A stretch of 64,000 bases of DNA, taken from positions 806,001-870,000 of the forward strand of contig NZ_LTZG01000001.1 of NCBI RefSeq assembly GCF_001592825.1. The letters are read 5' to 3'. Under the pieces are notes generated by a model. The model worked only from the letters and a program-made list of their open reading frames with translations, searched no databases and was not told where the DNA came from. Positions 46,099 through 54,301 of this stretch are shown here, one piece after another (position 1 is the stretch's first letter; the number at the start of each line of letters is the position of its first letter). This DNA comes from Planococcus maritimus (lineage in GTDB: Bacteria > Bacillota > Bacilli > Bacillales_A > Planococcaceae). Position numbers and translations under genes: made by a program.

Positions 46099-46116
46099 AT
46101 TCAATTTATATTGAAT
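46099..46116. promoter_or_regulatory. Palindromic operator candidate
   Basis: ATTCAA-TTTATA-TTGAAT is a perfect 18-base palindrome 53 bases upstream of the ArsR-type regulator start. ArsR-family proteins commonly bind such AT-rich 12-2-12 or 6-6-6 palindromes to repress their own gene. Confidence 0.5.
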
Positions 46117-46168
46117 TATAAATTCTATTCATTTAGAATAAAGAAAATACCTAATGGAGGTTGATGTT

Positions 46169-47206
46169 ATGAAGATTATGGATGCTGCGTTGCCGGAAGA
46201 AACGATTCACTTGTCTGTTGAACAGTCGCCGGTGTGGGAATGGATAGTCGGAATTGCGGGGTTTACGCACGGGCAATTGCGCCATACGTTTGAGCTGGAT
46301 GAGGAATGGGCGCGTGATGCACAAGCGATGCCTGCTTCTTTATTGGATTTACTCGCGACTATTCAAGAGACGAATTTATGGTACGGCTTGTTGTTGGCGC
46401 AAAACGAGCTCGGTGCGCGGACGGTCGAGGAGTTTTCGAATCGGCTGGCGGATCTGTCCGATGAGCGATTTTATGATGTGCTGCTTCCCTACCATAGCCG
46501 GGCTGCCGAAGCTCTGCGGGAACAGGCGGCGCAACATCCTGAAGACATTAGCTGGTGGTCTCCATATGAGGAGTTATTTGAAGGGCATGCGTATTTGGAC
46601 GGCTATGTGCAAGAACTTTACCGGCATTCGAGAGCGCAGCTTAGTGAATTGTTTATGGCTGTGTTGAGCGCATGGCAGGATTGGATGAGCGACAAGCCAT
46701 ATATCGCGAAATGGCTGCAGGCACTCGACTTTGAGGAAAAGCGGCATCGCGGGCTTGATGCGGCGAATGCGCGAAAGGAAATCGAACGCGTGGCGGGTGT
46801 TGACTATGCACCGGAGCCTGCCATTTGGTCGGTCAAGCTGATCCCGCATGTGTCTTACCGTCCGTGGCTGCTGACAATCCGGACGGCGGATGTGAAATTA
46901 TTCTTCTATCCGGTCAGCGAACAGCAATTGCTCGACCGCGAAGTGCCGCCAAATGAATTGATCCAAGGGCATAAAGCGCTCGGGGACGGGCTGCGTTTGA
47001 ATGTTTTGTATCATTTGCACCGCGGCCCCGCTTCCTTACAGGAATTGAGCGCTCACTTCAATATCTCGAAGACGACCTTGCACCATCAATTGGCCTTATT
47101 GAAAGCGGCGAAGTTTATCCAAGTCGAAAAAGGCGTCTATTCTGCCCGGCCGGAAAAGCTCGAGGCGTTTTCCGGGCAATTGAGCCGGTATTTAGGGCAG
47201 GACTGA
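46169..47206 (+). CDS. ArsR-type winged-helix regulator with long N-terminal domain
   Basis: ATG 46169 is preferred, with GGAGG eight bases upstream; the ATG at 46154 contains that site. The first about 235 residues are an uncharacterised, mostly helical domain. The last about 80 form an ArsR/HTH_20 winged helix (GHKALGDGLRLNVLYHLHRG; SLQELSAHFNISKTTLHHQL). The large N-terminal domain probably senses a ligand. No metal-binding cysteines are seen. The palindrome upstream suggests autoregulation. Confidence 0.75.
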   Translation: MKIMDAALPEETIHLSVEQSPVWEWIVGIAGFTHGQLRHTFELDEEWARDAQAMPASLLDLLATIQETNLWYGLLLAQNELGARTVEEFSNRLADLSDERFYDVLLPYHSRAAEALREQAAQHPEDISWWSPYEELFEGHAYLDGYVQELYRHSRAQLSELFMAVLSAWQDWMSDKPYIAKWLQALDFEEKRHRGLDAANARKEIERVAGVDYAPEPAIWSVKLIPHVSYRPWLLTIRTADVKLFFYPVSEQQLLDREVPPNELIQGHKALGDGLRLNVLYHLHRGPASLQELSAHFNISKTTLHHQLALLKAAKFIQVEKGVYSARPEKLEAFSGQLSRYLGQD

Positions 47207-47353
47207 CGGGGTTATCTTGTGGAGGCAGAATGGATTGTTGCTTTTATTCCAATTATTTCGGTGAATTGTACGGATGAACTGGCTATTTTAGCCTAAGCCT
47301 TGTACACTTGCCCAAATGGTTGGATAGTATCTTCCGTTTAAAGGAGAGAGCAT

Positions 47354-48040
47354 ATGCCTCAGGAAAAAACGGCAGAATCCATCATCAGCGGGTTTACTGC
47401 GACCATCTTGCGGGAGCATTTCGGCAAAGGGCCAGGCTCCGTGCACGTAATTATTTACAACTGTTTCGTGTGCATCCAGATCCGGGAGTTTCTAGCCCCG
47501 ATGGAAAGAATCCTGCTCGACCAAAACGAAAAAAACCGTGTGTTGAAAACCAGGGATTTACTGATGGTTGAATTGATGGCTGAGTTCAAGAAGAATTTTT
47601 GGAAAGAAGCCGACCTCGATGTCGTGGAATTATTCGCCGATTGGAATTTGGACGATTATTCCGGCATGATTCTCGGGGTATTGGAAGAACCGAAAGCCCA
47701 TAAACTCCGGTGGCCAGAAGAGGTGGACGAGCCAGCACTCCGCAAAGAAGTGGTGCGCTTGAGCATCGCGGGACAGAAAGAACCGGACAAAACCCATTTC
47801 TATTGGCTCAGCGATCGGGTGCTTCTTATCGAACGGATCGGCATTTTCACCTTGCTGGAGAAAGAGTTGATCAAAAATGAATTCCAAGAAGCTTTGAAGC
47901 TTGCGAAACGGCCATTGGAATATATGCTGTTTGCCGAATCGGAAGTGCCTGCCATCGCCAAACGCCCGTTGATCGGCACCTATGTCGACTGGGACTTTGA
48001 AGAAGACAAAGGCTATGCCTTGTTGACGTTCAAGAAATAA
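47354..48040 (+). CDS. DUF2294 domain protein
   Basis: The first half matches DUF2294 (about 5-118; ILREHFGKGPGSVHVIIYNC, then ELFADWNLDDYSGMILGVLE). The second half (about 119-228) has a weaker repeat of the same fold with KTHFYWLSDRVLLIERIGIF. Members of this family are small cytosolic Bacillales proteins of unknown role. GGAGAGAG precedes the start, and a strong terminator follows. Confidence 0.7.
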   Translation: MPQEKTAESIISGFTATILREHFGKGPGSVHVIIYNCFVCIQIREFLAPMERILLDQNEKNRVLKTRDLLMVELMAEFKKNFWKEADLDVVELFADWNLDDYSGMILGVLEEPKAHKLRWPEEVDEPALRKEVVRLSIAGQKEPDKTHFYWLSDRVLLIERIGIFTLLEKELIKNEFQEALKLAKRPLEYMLFAESEVPAIAKRPLIGTYVDWDFEEDKGYALLTFKK

Positions 48041-48049
48041 GCATATATG

Positions 48050-48096
48050 AAACCCCTCGGCCCTGTCCTGGTAATGCGACAGGCCGAGGGGTTTAT
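48050..48096 (+). terminator. Terminator of the DUF2294 gene
   Basis: AAACCCCTCGGCCTGTC-type stem: AAACCCCTCGGCC with GGCCGAGGGGTTT, followed by T-rich sequence. Confidence 0.85.
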
Positions 48097-48358
48097 TAAT
48101 TGCCCCTCATCTTTTGCACGGCCAAAAGAAACTTTGAGCTCCTAGTTTTTATGAATGCAATTTCCAAAATTTAGATAAATATTCATCGCAATCATTTCTT
48201 TCTAACTATTTTTCAAATACTCTGTTTACTTCCCAGGAAATATTGGGTATGGTGTAACTAGATTAACCGCCATTCAACTTAGCTCTTGTTTTACTCGATT
48301 TTAAAAACCAATCCAATAACGAACCGGTTGTATACACTAGACACAGTGCTAGAGGTAG
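48097..48358. other. Gene-free leader region
   Basis: AT-rich sequence without a gene. TTGTAT (48328-48333) with TAGAGG 16 bases on is a weak promoter candidate for the hairpin that follows. Confidence 0.35.
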
Positions 48359-48397
48359 CGCCAAAAAGAATGCTCTATTCTTTTTGGCGTTTTTTTA
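48359..48397 (+). terminator. Strong orphan terminator just before the RibT-like gene
   Basis: CGCCAAAAAGAAT-GCTCT-ATTCTTTTTGGCG is a perfect 13-bp stem followed by seven T residues. No gene ends here, and the next start codon is 43 bases downstream. It is either the end of a small RNA or an attenuator for the downstream acetyltransferase. Confidence 0.75.
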
Positions 48398-48439
48398 TGG
48401 ATTTTTGTCATGGATAACAGTTAAAAAGGAGGGGTTTGA

Positions 48440-48802
48440 ATGATGATTGAATATGAACCATGCCACCAGGAAGGCGTAATGCTGTTATTTTCCGATCTGC
48501 CGGCAGTCCACACAGGAATTCCCGTCCGGCAATTGCTCAGCGCTTATGAAGTGCTTCCTGAGCGCCATTTGTATGTATGGCAGCATCACGAGAAAGTGGT
48601 TGGGGTAATCGGCATTCATAAACAGAAACAAACATTCGCTGTGCACCATATCTCCGTTCACCCTTCTTTCCGCAACCAGGGAATCGGCAGTTCCTTGGTG
48701 CACGGCGTCCAGGAACTGCATCTTCACTTAGCGATGTGTTCGACTCAGGAGACGAAAAACTTCCTGAACAAATGCTGGCAGAAACAATCGCTATTGGGGT
48801 GA
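48440..48802 (+). CDS. GNAT family acetyltransferase (RibT-like)
   Basis: A 120-residue GNAT with the acetyl-CoA loop in HHISVHPSFRNQGIGSSLVH. Length, layout and the late FLNKCW segment resemble RibT of B. subtilis, a GNAT of unknown substrate in the riboflavin operon. Here no riboflavin genes are near. GGAGG stands eight bases before the ATG. Confidence 0.75.
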   Translation: MMIEYEPCHQEGVMLLFSDLPAVHTGIPVRQLLSAYEVLPERHLYVWQHHEKVVGVIGIHKQKQTFAVHHISVHPSFRNQGIGSSLVHGVQELHLHLAMCSTQETKNFLNKCWQKQSLLG

Positions 48803-48844
48803 TTTCACGAGCTGGGTCCATTACCCGTAGAAAGGAAGAAGGAC

Positions 48845-49240
48845 ATGGAGACTTTATCAGCAAACGCAGTCGAAAAGCTCAAATCCTATTTAGGTGGGGA
48901 AATCGAGGTTTCAGCTAGCCAGACAATCATTAAAAAATCCCGTGAAATGAAAATTTGGCGGGATCGGCAATGTTTTACTTGCATCATCGAACACGATATT
49001 TCATTCGAGAAAATGAATGCGGATGGCACAGCCTTGAATCGTGCTGAAATCTTTTTGCTGCCGGAAGAATATCCTTGTTTCATCTTTTCCTTGAAGGATT
49101 TCCGCATCCCCTTACCGACCGATTACCGCCAGTGGCAGCACGTCAATCCGCATATCATCAGCGTGTGCATGGAATCGGTCGAAGCGCCTGAAGATTTCGC
49201 AGCCCGCCTAGCAGCTGCTTTTGGCGCGCTTGAAGAGTAA
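48845..49240 (+). CDS. Conserved-looking hypothetical protein
   Basis: A 131-residue soluble protein with no signal or membrane segment (features: EIFLLPEEYPCFIFSLKDFR; LPTDYRQWQHVNPH). I do not recognise the family. It follows the GNAT gene by 42 bases in the same direction and may be co-transcribed with it. Confidence 0.55.
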   Translation: METLSANAVEKLKSYLGGEIEVSASQTIIKKSREMKIWRDRQCFTCIIEHDISFEKMNADGTALNRAEIFLLPEEYPCFIFSLKDFRIPLPTDYRQWQHVNPHIISVCMESVEAPEDFAARLAAAFGALEE

Positions 49241-49416
49241 AGGCGGCTGAGCATTGAAAGAATTTCTTATGGCTAGCCTCCTTTTGGAAAAGGAGAAGTA
49301 AGAAAGTCGGATTCTCATATTCGGTACAAAAGCAATGTTTAATAATGGGATAAATGGATATAGATGTAATGTGCGCACAACACATCACCACAATCTATTT
49401 CAAGGAGGAATTGAAC

Positions 49417-49650
49417 ATGGCAAACCAAAATGATGGAAACAAAATGAGCAGAGAAGAAGCAGGACGCCAAGGCGGAGAAGCAACATCAAACAGCCATAAC
49501 AAGGAATTCTACGAAGAAATCGGATCTAAAGGTGGACAAAACAGCAATAGCGGAGGGAATTCCACTAGCGGGAACAACTCCAATAATGACAATAAGATGA
49601 GCAGAGAAGAAGCAGGCCGTAAAGGCGGCAAAAGCAGCGGCAACTCCTAA
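49417..49650 (+). CDS. KGG-repeat stress protein (GsiB/Con-10-like)
   Basis: A 77-residue hydrophilic protein without hydrophobic core. It has three copies of the KGG motif (MSREEAGRQGGEA; FYEEIGSKGGQN; MSREEAGRKGGKSS) separated by Asn/Ser/Gly linkers. The family is known from glucose-starvation and desiccation responses, usually under SigB. A ribosome site (AAGGAGG) is clear; I could not fit a SigB promoter with normal spacing. Confidence 0.85.
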   Translation: MANQNDGNKMSREEAGRQGGEATSNSHNKEFYEEIGSKGGQNSNSGGNSTSGNNSNNDNKMSREEAGRKGGKSSGNS

Positions 49651-49702
49651 TGGCCAGTCGGCACTTTGACCAGGCTTTTACAGCTGGTTGAATTCATATA
49701 AA

Positions 49703-49755
49703 GCAACTCCCGGAAAAGCATTAAAAGCTTTCCCGGGAGTTGTTTGCTTTTTTAA
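49703..49755 (+). terminator. Terminator of the KGG protein gene
   Basis: AACTCCCGGGAAAGC-type stem (AACTCCCGGAAAAGC with GCTTTCCCGGGAGTT) followed by GTTTGCTTTTTT. Confidence 0.75.
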
Positions 49756-49888
49756 GCGTTTTTCGGAGTGTATGCTTAATGGTAAAAGGAATGAGTTTCG
49801 CTCCACCTCGCTCGTGGAAGGGTTTTGCCCGTCCCCACCGAATGTATAAGGGACGTGATTTATCATGATATTCAGAGGAGGCCAATCG

Positions 49889-50266
49889 ATGATTTCAAAA
49901 ATTGGACAGGTCATGGTGTATGTACGCGATCAGGACGCAACAGTCGCATTTTGGACAGAAAAGATGGACTTTGTGGTCATACAGGACGCGGAAACCGACG
50001 GCATGCGATGGGTCGAAATCGCGCCTCGCAACGGTGCAGAGACTAGCTTCGTCTTGCAAGACAAGAATTTACTCGAGCAGATGGATACAGGCTTGAGCTT
50101 GGAGACACCGTCTTTATTGTTTTATGCAGACCAGTTTGAACAGCTGCGCAACGGACTCGCCGATAAAGGCGTCACGGTCGGCGATATCATCGAAATGCCG
50201 ACCGGCCGGACATTCAATTTCGCAGATGCGGAAGGCAATTATTTCGCGGTGCTCGAGACGCGTTGA
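49889..50266 (+). CDS. VOC (glyoxalase/bleomycin resistance) superfamily protein
   Basis: ATG 49889 has GAGGAGG seven bases upstream. The 125-residue protein has the paired beta-alpha-beta-beta-beta modules of a VOC domain: IGQVMVYVRDQDATVAFWTE at the start and FADAEGNYFAVLET at the end, with the metal-ligand glutamate in the last motif. Substrate unknown; such small members are often dioxygenase-like or drug-binding. Confidence 0.85.
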   Translation: MISKIGQVMVYVRDQDATVAFWTEKMDFVVIQDAETDGMRWVEIAPRNGAETSFVLQDKNLLEQMDTGLSLETPSLLFYADQFEQLRNGLADKGVTVGDIIEMPTGRTFNFADAEGNYFAVLETR

Positions 50267-50273
50267 CCCATGA

Positions 50274-50312
50274 AAAAAGAGCTTGGAGAATATCCTCCAA
50301 GCTCTTTTGTGT
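50274..50312. terminator. Bidirectional terminator between convergent genes
   Basis: AAAAGAGCTTGGAG-AATAT-CCTCCAAGCTCTTTT closes both the VOC gene and the peroxiredoxin gene. Confidence 0.85.
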
Positions 50313-50316
50313 ACTA

Positions 50317-50820
50317 TTATTTTAGGTTTTTGCGGATGTATGCAGCGATTTTACGCAATTCTTTTGAATGCGGACGGCCGAATGGGCTCGTTTGTTGCTG
50401 CTGGTACATAAGCTTGCCTTCTTCGTCGAGCAAGTAATACGCTGGCTCGCCGTGAATGCCGTGATCTTCGTACAACGCGTCTTCTCCATGATAGTAGACA
50501 CCGTATTGTTTCAGGATGTCTTCTGTTGCATCGGCCAAGATTGGAGAGGTCAAGCCGTGCTTTTCTTTCATTTCGTTAAGGTCTTGCTGGTTGTCTGTTG
50601 ACACGAACGTGAAATGGATGTCCTTGCCTTCAAAATACGACAAGTTTTCCTGGATATCCTGTAATTCTTCGTTACATACTGGGCACCATGAGCCTCTGAA
50701 GAAAATGACGAAGCGCCAGCCTTTGCGTTCAGATAAATCCTGTTGTAGTGAGTAGTCTCCGCCTTCAGCGCGCGGCAATGTAAATGATGGGGCTGAATCC
50801 CCTAATTGTAATCTATTCAT
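50317..50820 (-). CDS. Peroxiredoxin-like AhpC/TSA family protein
   Basis: A thioredoxin-fold protein of 167 residues with FFRGSWCPVCNEEL, a CxxC motif in place of the single-cysteine TxxC of typical peroxiredoxins, so it may be a thiol reductase or atypical peroxiredoxin. Later parts follow the AhpC/TSA pattern (FVSTDNQQDL; EPAYYLLDEEG). Cytosolic. Confidence 0.85.
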   Translation of the reverse strand: MNRLQLGDSAPSFTLPRAEGGDYSLQQDLSERKGWRFVIFFRGSWCPVCNEELQDIQENLSYFEGKDIHFTFVSTDNQQDLNEMKEKHGLTSPILADATEDILKQYGVYYHGEDALYEDHGIHGEPAYYLLDEEGKLMYQQQQTSPFGRPHSKELRKIAAYIRKNLK

Positions 50821-50885
50821 GAAAATGCCTCCTCTATTATATAAGTAGTTTACCCGGAATAATCGGTTTTAACCTTTTCTGCACT

Positions 50886-51551
50886 TTATTTCCATTGGAG
50901 CAAGCCGTTCAGATCCTCAAACACATAGTCCGGCTCCAAGCCAAGCTGTTCGACCGGCACCCCTTTGCGGTTGATCCAGGCGGTACGGAAGCCAAAGTTT
51001 TTCGCGCCGGAGATGTCCCAGCCGTTTGATGACATGAACAGGATTTCGTCGCGCTCCAGCTGCAATTGGCCCAACACGTATTGATACGCGGCCGGTGCCG
51101 GCTTGAACTGCTTGATCTCATCGACACTGACAGCTTTGTCTAGCAAGTCCTTGATCCCAGCGTTTTCGATCAAAGGGTCGAGCATATCGTGCGAACCGTT
51201 CGAGAACACGACGAGTTGATGGTCCTGTAGTTGTTTCAATACCGCTTCCGATTCTTCATAAAGCGGCAAATGCAAGTAAGCGTCCATCAATTGCCGCTCG
51301 ATGTCATCTGTCGTTTCGAGCCCTTCGTCTTCCAGCGCGTATTTCAAGGCACTGCGGGTGCCGGCGTACAAGGTATCATATTTTCCCATAAGCTGGCGCA
51401 TCATGAAATATTCCACTTGTTTCGTGCGCCAGGTTTGGCTAATGGCGTCGCCGTGGCTGGGAAACACCTCTTCGCATTGCTCTTTGATGGCGATGACGTC
51501 GAACAATGTGCCATACACATCGAAGACGAACGCTTTGATCGGTTTATCCAT
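50886..51551 (-). CDS. HAD superfamily type II haloacid dehalogenase-like hydrolase
   Basis: It has the catalytic aspartate motif AFVFDVYGTLFDV, LVVFSNGSHDML (motif II), KPAPAAYQYV (motif III lysine) and FMSSNGWDISGAKNFGF (motif IV), all typical of L-2-haloacid dehalogenases of 220-230 residues. The natural substrate may be another 2-substituted acid or a phosphate ester. Confidence 0.88.
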   Translation of the reverse strand: MDKPIKAFVFDVYGTLFDVIAIKEQCEEVFPSHGDAISQTWRTKQVEYFMMRQLMGKYDTLYAGTRSALKYALEDEGLETTDDIERQLMDAYLHLPLYEESEAVLKQLQDHQLVVFSNGSHDMLDPLIENAGIKDLLDKAVSVDEIKQFKPAPAAYQYVLGQLQLERDEILFMSSNGWDISGAKNFGFRTAWINRKGVPVEQLGLEPDYVFEDLNGLLQWK

Positions 51552-51669
51552 GTGATGGTCCTCCTCTTATTTCGCTAATGAATTTCACTGCTTTTCCTTG
51601 TATCCCCGTTTGAACGAAAAAATAACGGCATAGAAAAAAGCATCTGCTGTGAGATGCTTCAGAGAAATT

Positions 51670-51945
51670 TTAGTTGTCTCGTTTTTTATCATTTTCCAAG
51701 TTCCTGATGAAGCTTTCATCCTTTTTCTTTTCGATGAAAGTCCAGACTGCAAAGATGAGTATGAAAATAACGAGCACAAGAATTGTGGAAAAGAAGACAA
51801 AATCGAAATCCATTTCTTTCACCACTTGGTCAGCGCCCGCTCTTTGGGTATGATGCATCCAGCTGCTTTCGTAGTCCATGAAAGTGAACGATAGGAAGAG
51901 GCCAAGAACGAGCCCACCAGCTGTGGATAGGAAAAACTTCTTCAT
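51670..51945 (-). CDS. Small membrane protein, unknown function
   Basis: 91 residues with two membrane helices (FLSTAGGLVLGLFLSFTFM and FFSTILVLVIFILIFAVWTF) and charged loops. It starts one base after the stop of the lipoprotein gene, so the two are translationally coupled and probably act together in the envelope. Confidence 0.6.
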   Translation of the reverse strand: MKKFFLSTAGGLVLGLFLSFTFMDYESSWMHHTQRAGADQVVKEMDFDFVFFSTILVLVIFILIFAVWTFIEKKKDESFIRNLENDKKRDN

Positions 51946-52380
51946 TTACCTGGCTCCCTTATGCTCAGTCAATCCATCGAGCAGATTTTCTGACGACAGA
52001 TAGCTATAGAGTTCCTCGGCATCTTTTTCTTTTAACGTATAGAGCGCGTGAGTATCGGACTCGTCCATGACGGAAACTTGATCTGCTGATACCCATAAAT
52101 AGAATGTCTTTCCTCCGAAGTCCAGTTGGAAATCCGGATCCACTACATCCGCCACGCCCTGGAGTTTATCGGCACGCGAAATGGCATCGGCGAATAACTC
52201 AATCGTTTGTGCATCGGTCACTTCGGTACGCGTGCTTTCTCTCAATTCCCCGAAACGCTCCATTTGGTACAAGATGAGTTTGTCCGCGTTCCGTTGTTCG
52301 GCGCCAATTAAGCTGTTCTGGCACGCTGATAAAACGAACGCTACGAACAAGCACATCAGCACGACCGACAGTTTCTTCAT
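51946..52380 (-). CDS. Lipoprotein, unknown function
   Basis: A lipoprotein signal (MKKLSVVLMCLFVAFVLSAC) and a 120-residue exported domain with DFGGKTFYLWVSADQVSVMD. The family is not recognised; the pattern is like small YhfM/YjgB-type Bacillus lipoproteins. It overlaps the upstream P-loop gene by four bases. Confidence 0.7.
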   Translation of the reverse strand: MKKLSVVLMCLFVAFVLSACQNSLIGAEQRNADKLILYQMERFGELRESTRTEVTDAQTIELFADAISRADKLQGVADVVDPDFQLDFGGKTFYLWVSADQVSVMDESDTHALYTLKEKDAEELYSYLSSENLLDGLTEHKGAR

Positions 52381-52946
52381 GAGCTTTCTCCCCTTGCGGC
52401 TAGTTCGAGGATTGCTGAAATAGCGGCTTCGATTTGCTGTTCATTCGCTACGGTAAACAAATAATCCGCTTCGCCTGGTGTGGGCGTAACGCCGGGGCCC
52501 TCGAGAGATTCGACTCGTTGCCGCTCAAGCACATCGCAAAAGGAAGCAACAGTGCGCAAGATGGAAGTATCACGCCGGGCTCGATCGATTCTCGCTTCGA
52601 GCACACTGTCCGCGATGTCAAAGTTCATCAAAATAGTCGTGAAACCTTTGCTTTGGTAAAACTCCAACAGCTTCAAGCGGCCTTTTCGGTTGCGATTGGC
52701 GTTGCACAAAATGATGTGGCAATCGGTTTGATCGACCGCATAATCGACGATGGTCTGCGTCAGGGCATACTTGATCGCATTCGCCCCTTGCTTGGGGACC
52801 AGCGCTGGATAATAGTTCCGCAAGATTTCTGCGTGATTGTCCTGGTCGATGACGATGGCATTGGCCAGTCGCCGCTCGAGTGCTTGGGCAAATGTCGTTT
52901 TGCCGCTATGGGTTTTGCCGACCGTCATCACCGCTACTCGGTTCAT
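52377..52946 (-). CDS. P-loop kinase-like NTPase
   Basis: ATG 52946 (AAGGAG upstream) gives 189 residues. Walker A is TVGKTHSGKTTFAQAL; DQDNH and ILCNANRNRKGR mark the strand and Walker B region, and a lid-like RIDRARRDTS follows. This is the layout of zeta-toxin/Gsp-type or small-molecule kinases. Substrate unknown. It lies in one operon with two NUDIX hydrolases, which suggests nucleotide or cofactor repair or antibiotic modification, but no more can be said. Confidence 0.75.
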   Translation of the reverse strand: MNRVAVMTVGKTHSGKTTFAQALERRLANAIVIDQDNHAEILRNYYPALVPKQGANAIKYALTQTIVDYAVDQTDCHIILCNANRNRKGRLKLLEFYQSKGFTTILMNFDIADSVLEARIDRARRDTSILRTVASFCDVLERQRVESLEGPGVTPTPGEADYLFTVANEQQIEAAISAILELAARGESS

Positions 52947-52969
52947 GGATGCCACTCCTTGCACGTATT

Positions 52970-53386
52970 TCACAAGACGGAAGCTGCGCGATTCATGAAC
53001 GCAATGAGGTGTTCTTGATCTTCTGGGTAATCGTGAAGCACTTCTTTCAGTTCTGCCTCGGTTTGCCATGCAATTTCTTCGATTTCGTAATCAGGGTCCT
53101 GATAACATAGATTGCCTGAGACCACCTTGCACAGAAAGTAATGGCTGGTGACTTCGTACTGGCCAATTTGCACGTTTTTCGTATGCAGCTGTTCTTTCAC
53201 ATCGATGTGAAAGCCCGTTTCTTCCCACACTTCCCTCACACACGCTTCCTGCGGGGATTCGCCTATTTCAATTTCTCCAGACGGGATGCTCCACTTGCCA
53301 GATGTCTTTGACTTCACCATGAGGATCTTGCCACTCTCAATGACCACTCCAGCCGTACCCCGCCAATATTTTTTAGCTTCTTTCAC
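52970..53386 (-). CDS. NUDIX hydrolase (second of a pair)
   Basis: GTG 53386 is chosen as start because GGAGGG precedes it by seven bases; the upstream ATG overlaps that site. The NUDIX box GEIEIGESPQEACVREVWEE matches G-x5-E-x7-REU-x-EE-x-G fully. About 138 residues. It probably hydrolyses a nucleoside diphosphate derivative. The stop codon lies 23 bases before the P-loop gene start. Confidence 0.85.
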   Translation of the reverse strand: MKEAKKYWRGTAGVVIESGKILMVKSKTSGKWSIPSGEIEIGESPQEACVREVWEETGFHIDVKEQLHTKNVQIGQYEVTSHYFLCKVVSGNLCYQDPDYEIEEIAWQTEAELKEVLHDYPEDQEHLIAFMNRAASVL

Positions 53387-53414
53387 ACCGCTACCCTCCA
53401 TGTATTGGTTTACC

Positions 53415-53861
53415 TTAAATATAATCGAGAATTTTGATGTCCATTTCATCCAGTACGCCAATTTCTTCTTTTGTGTCCCATAGCTTCATTTCCGTTGTTT
53501 CATCATTTGGAATAAAGGGCTTCAGCTTCTCTACCGTTCCGAGAAAAACAGGATTGTATTTGATTTCCTGCGTATCTGTGTGCTGAAGTTTGAGCAAGCC
53601 TTTGAACTCCAAGTCCTCAAGCTGCTGTCCTGATTCTTCGTATAACTCCCGGATGGCACACTCTTTTGAGGTTTCCTGTCCTTCTCTCGCGCCAGCCGGC
53701 AATTCCCATTGCTGTCGCCATTTGTTGTAGACCATGAGCGTTTTGCCGCCGCATCGAACAACTGCAAACGACCCTGCAATGGACTCAAACTGAAGAATGT
53801 CTTGTTCTTCCACAAATAAAAAATCCAGAAATTGAAACCCATGGCTTCTTGTTGTGTTCAT
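53415..53861 (-). CDS. NUDIX hydrolase (first of a pair)
   Basis: ATG 53861 (AGAGGAGAG upstream) gives 148 residues. The NUDIX box GAREGQETSKECAIRELYEE with SG following fits the consensus. It is only distantly like the next NUDIX protein, so the pair is not a recent duplication. First gene of a five-gene run (NUDIX, NUDIX, P-loop, lipoprotein, membrane protein). Confidence 0.85.
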   Translation of the reverse strand: MNTTRSHGFQFLDFLFVEEQDILQFESIAGSFAVVRCGGKTLMVYNKWRQQWELPAGAREGQETSKECAIRELYEESGQQLEDLEFKGLLKLQHTDTQEIKYNPVFLGTVEKLKPFIPNDETTEMKLWDTKEEIGVLDEMDIKILDYI

Positions 53862-53907
53862 CGAAAACTCTCCTCTGTCGTGCCTCACGTTTGAAAATCT
53901 AACACTG

Positions 53908-54279
53908 TCATTCGGTCGTCAATGCAATTTCTTCCACTTGGCCGTCCCATTTGATCTGTACATCCAGTTCCTCGCCGCGCTGGATGACCGCACAGCCTTC
54001 GCAGGCGCTCTTGCCGACCACTACTTCCCCTTCACCGACAGCGACATTGGCACTGGTTCCTCCTGCAGTTGATTCGATGGAATAGATAATCGTTTCAGGC
54101 ACTGGGTCTTGGCCGGTGTAGACGATTTTGCCGGTTGCTTCTTTGCTGTCTTCTGAAGTCACATCCACCGTGTAAAAGACATCCCAATTATCGCTGCTTC
54201 CATTGAATTGATAGCGGTCGCCTTCTGAACAGCCGCCGAGAACAAACAGCATTGCCAACAGGTAAATTACTTTTCTCAT
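53908..54279 (-). CDS. Lipoprotein, unknown function
   Basis: The lipoprotein signal MRKVIYLLAMLFVLGGC is followed by a beta-rich exported domain of about 105 residues with an internal SACEGCAV cysteine pair. No family recognised. Confidence 0.7.
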   Translation of the reverse strand: MRKVIYLLAMLFVLGGCSEGDRYQFNGSSDNWDVFYTVDVTSEDSKEATGKIVYTGQDPVPETIIYSIESTAGGTSANVAVGEGEVVVGKSACEGCAVIQRGEELDVQIKWDGQVEEIALTTE

Positions 54280-54301
54280 GAGACACGAACCCCTCTCCCG
54301 A

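Noticed and set aside
48340-48400. PreQ1 or lysine riboswitch
   Set aside because: AGAGGTAGCG resembles parts of both motifs, but the rest of either consensus is missing.
49320-49360. SigB promoter for the KGG stress gene
   Set aside because: GTTTAA and GGGATA occur but only four bases apart; the SigB spacing of about 12-14 bases is not met.
52434-53018. 194-residue plus-strand frame
   Set aside because: It is antisense to the P-loop gene and to the downstream end of a NUDIX gene, with no ribosome site.
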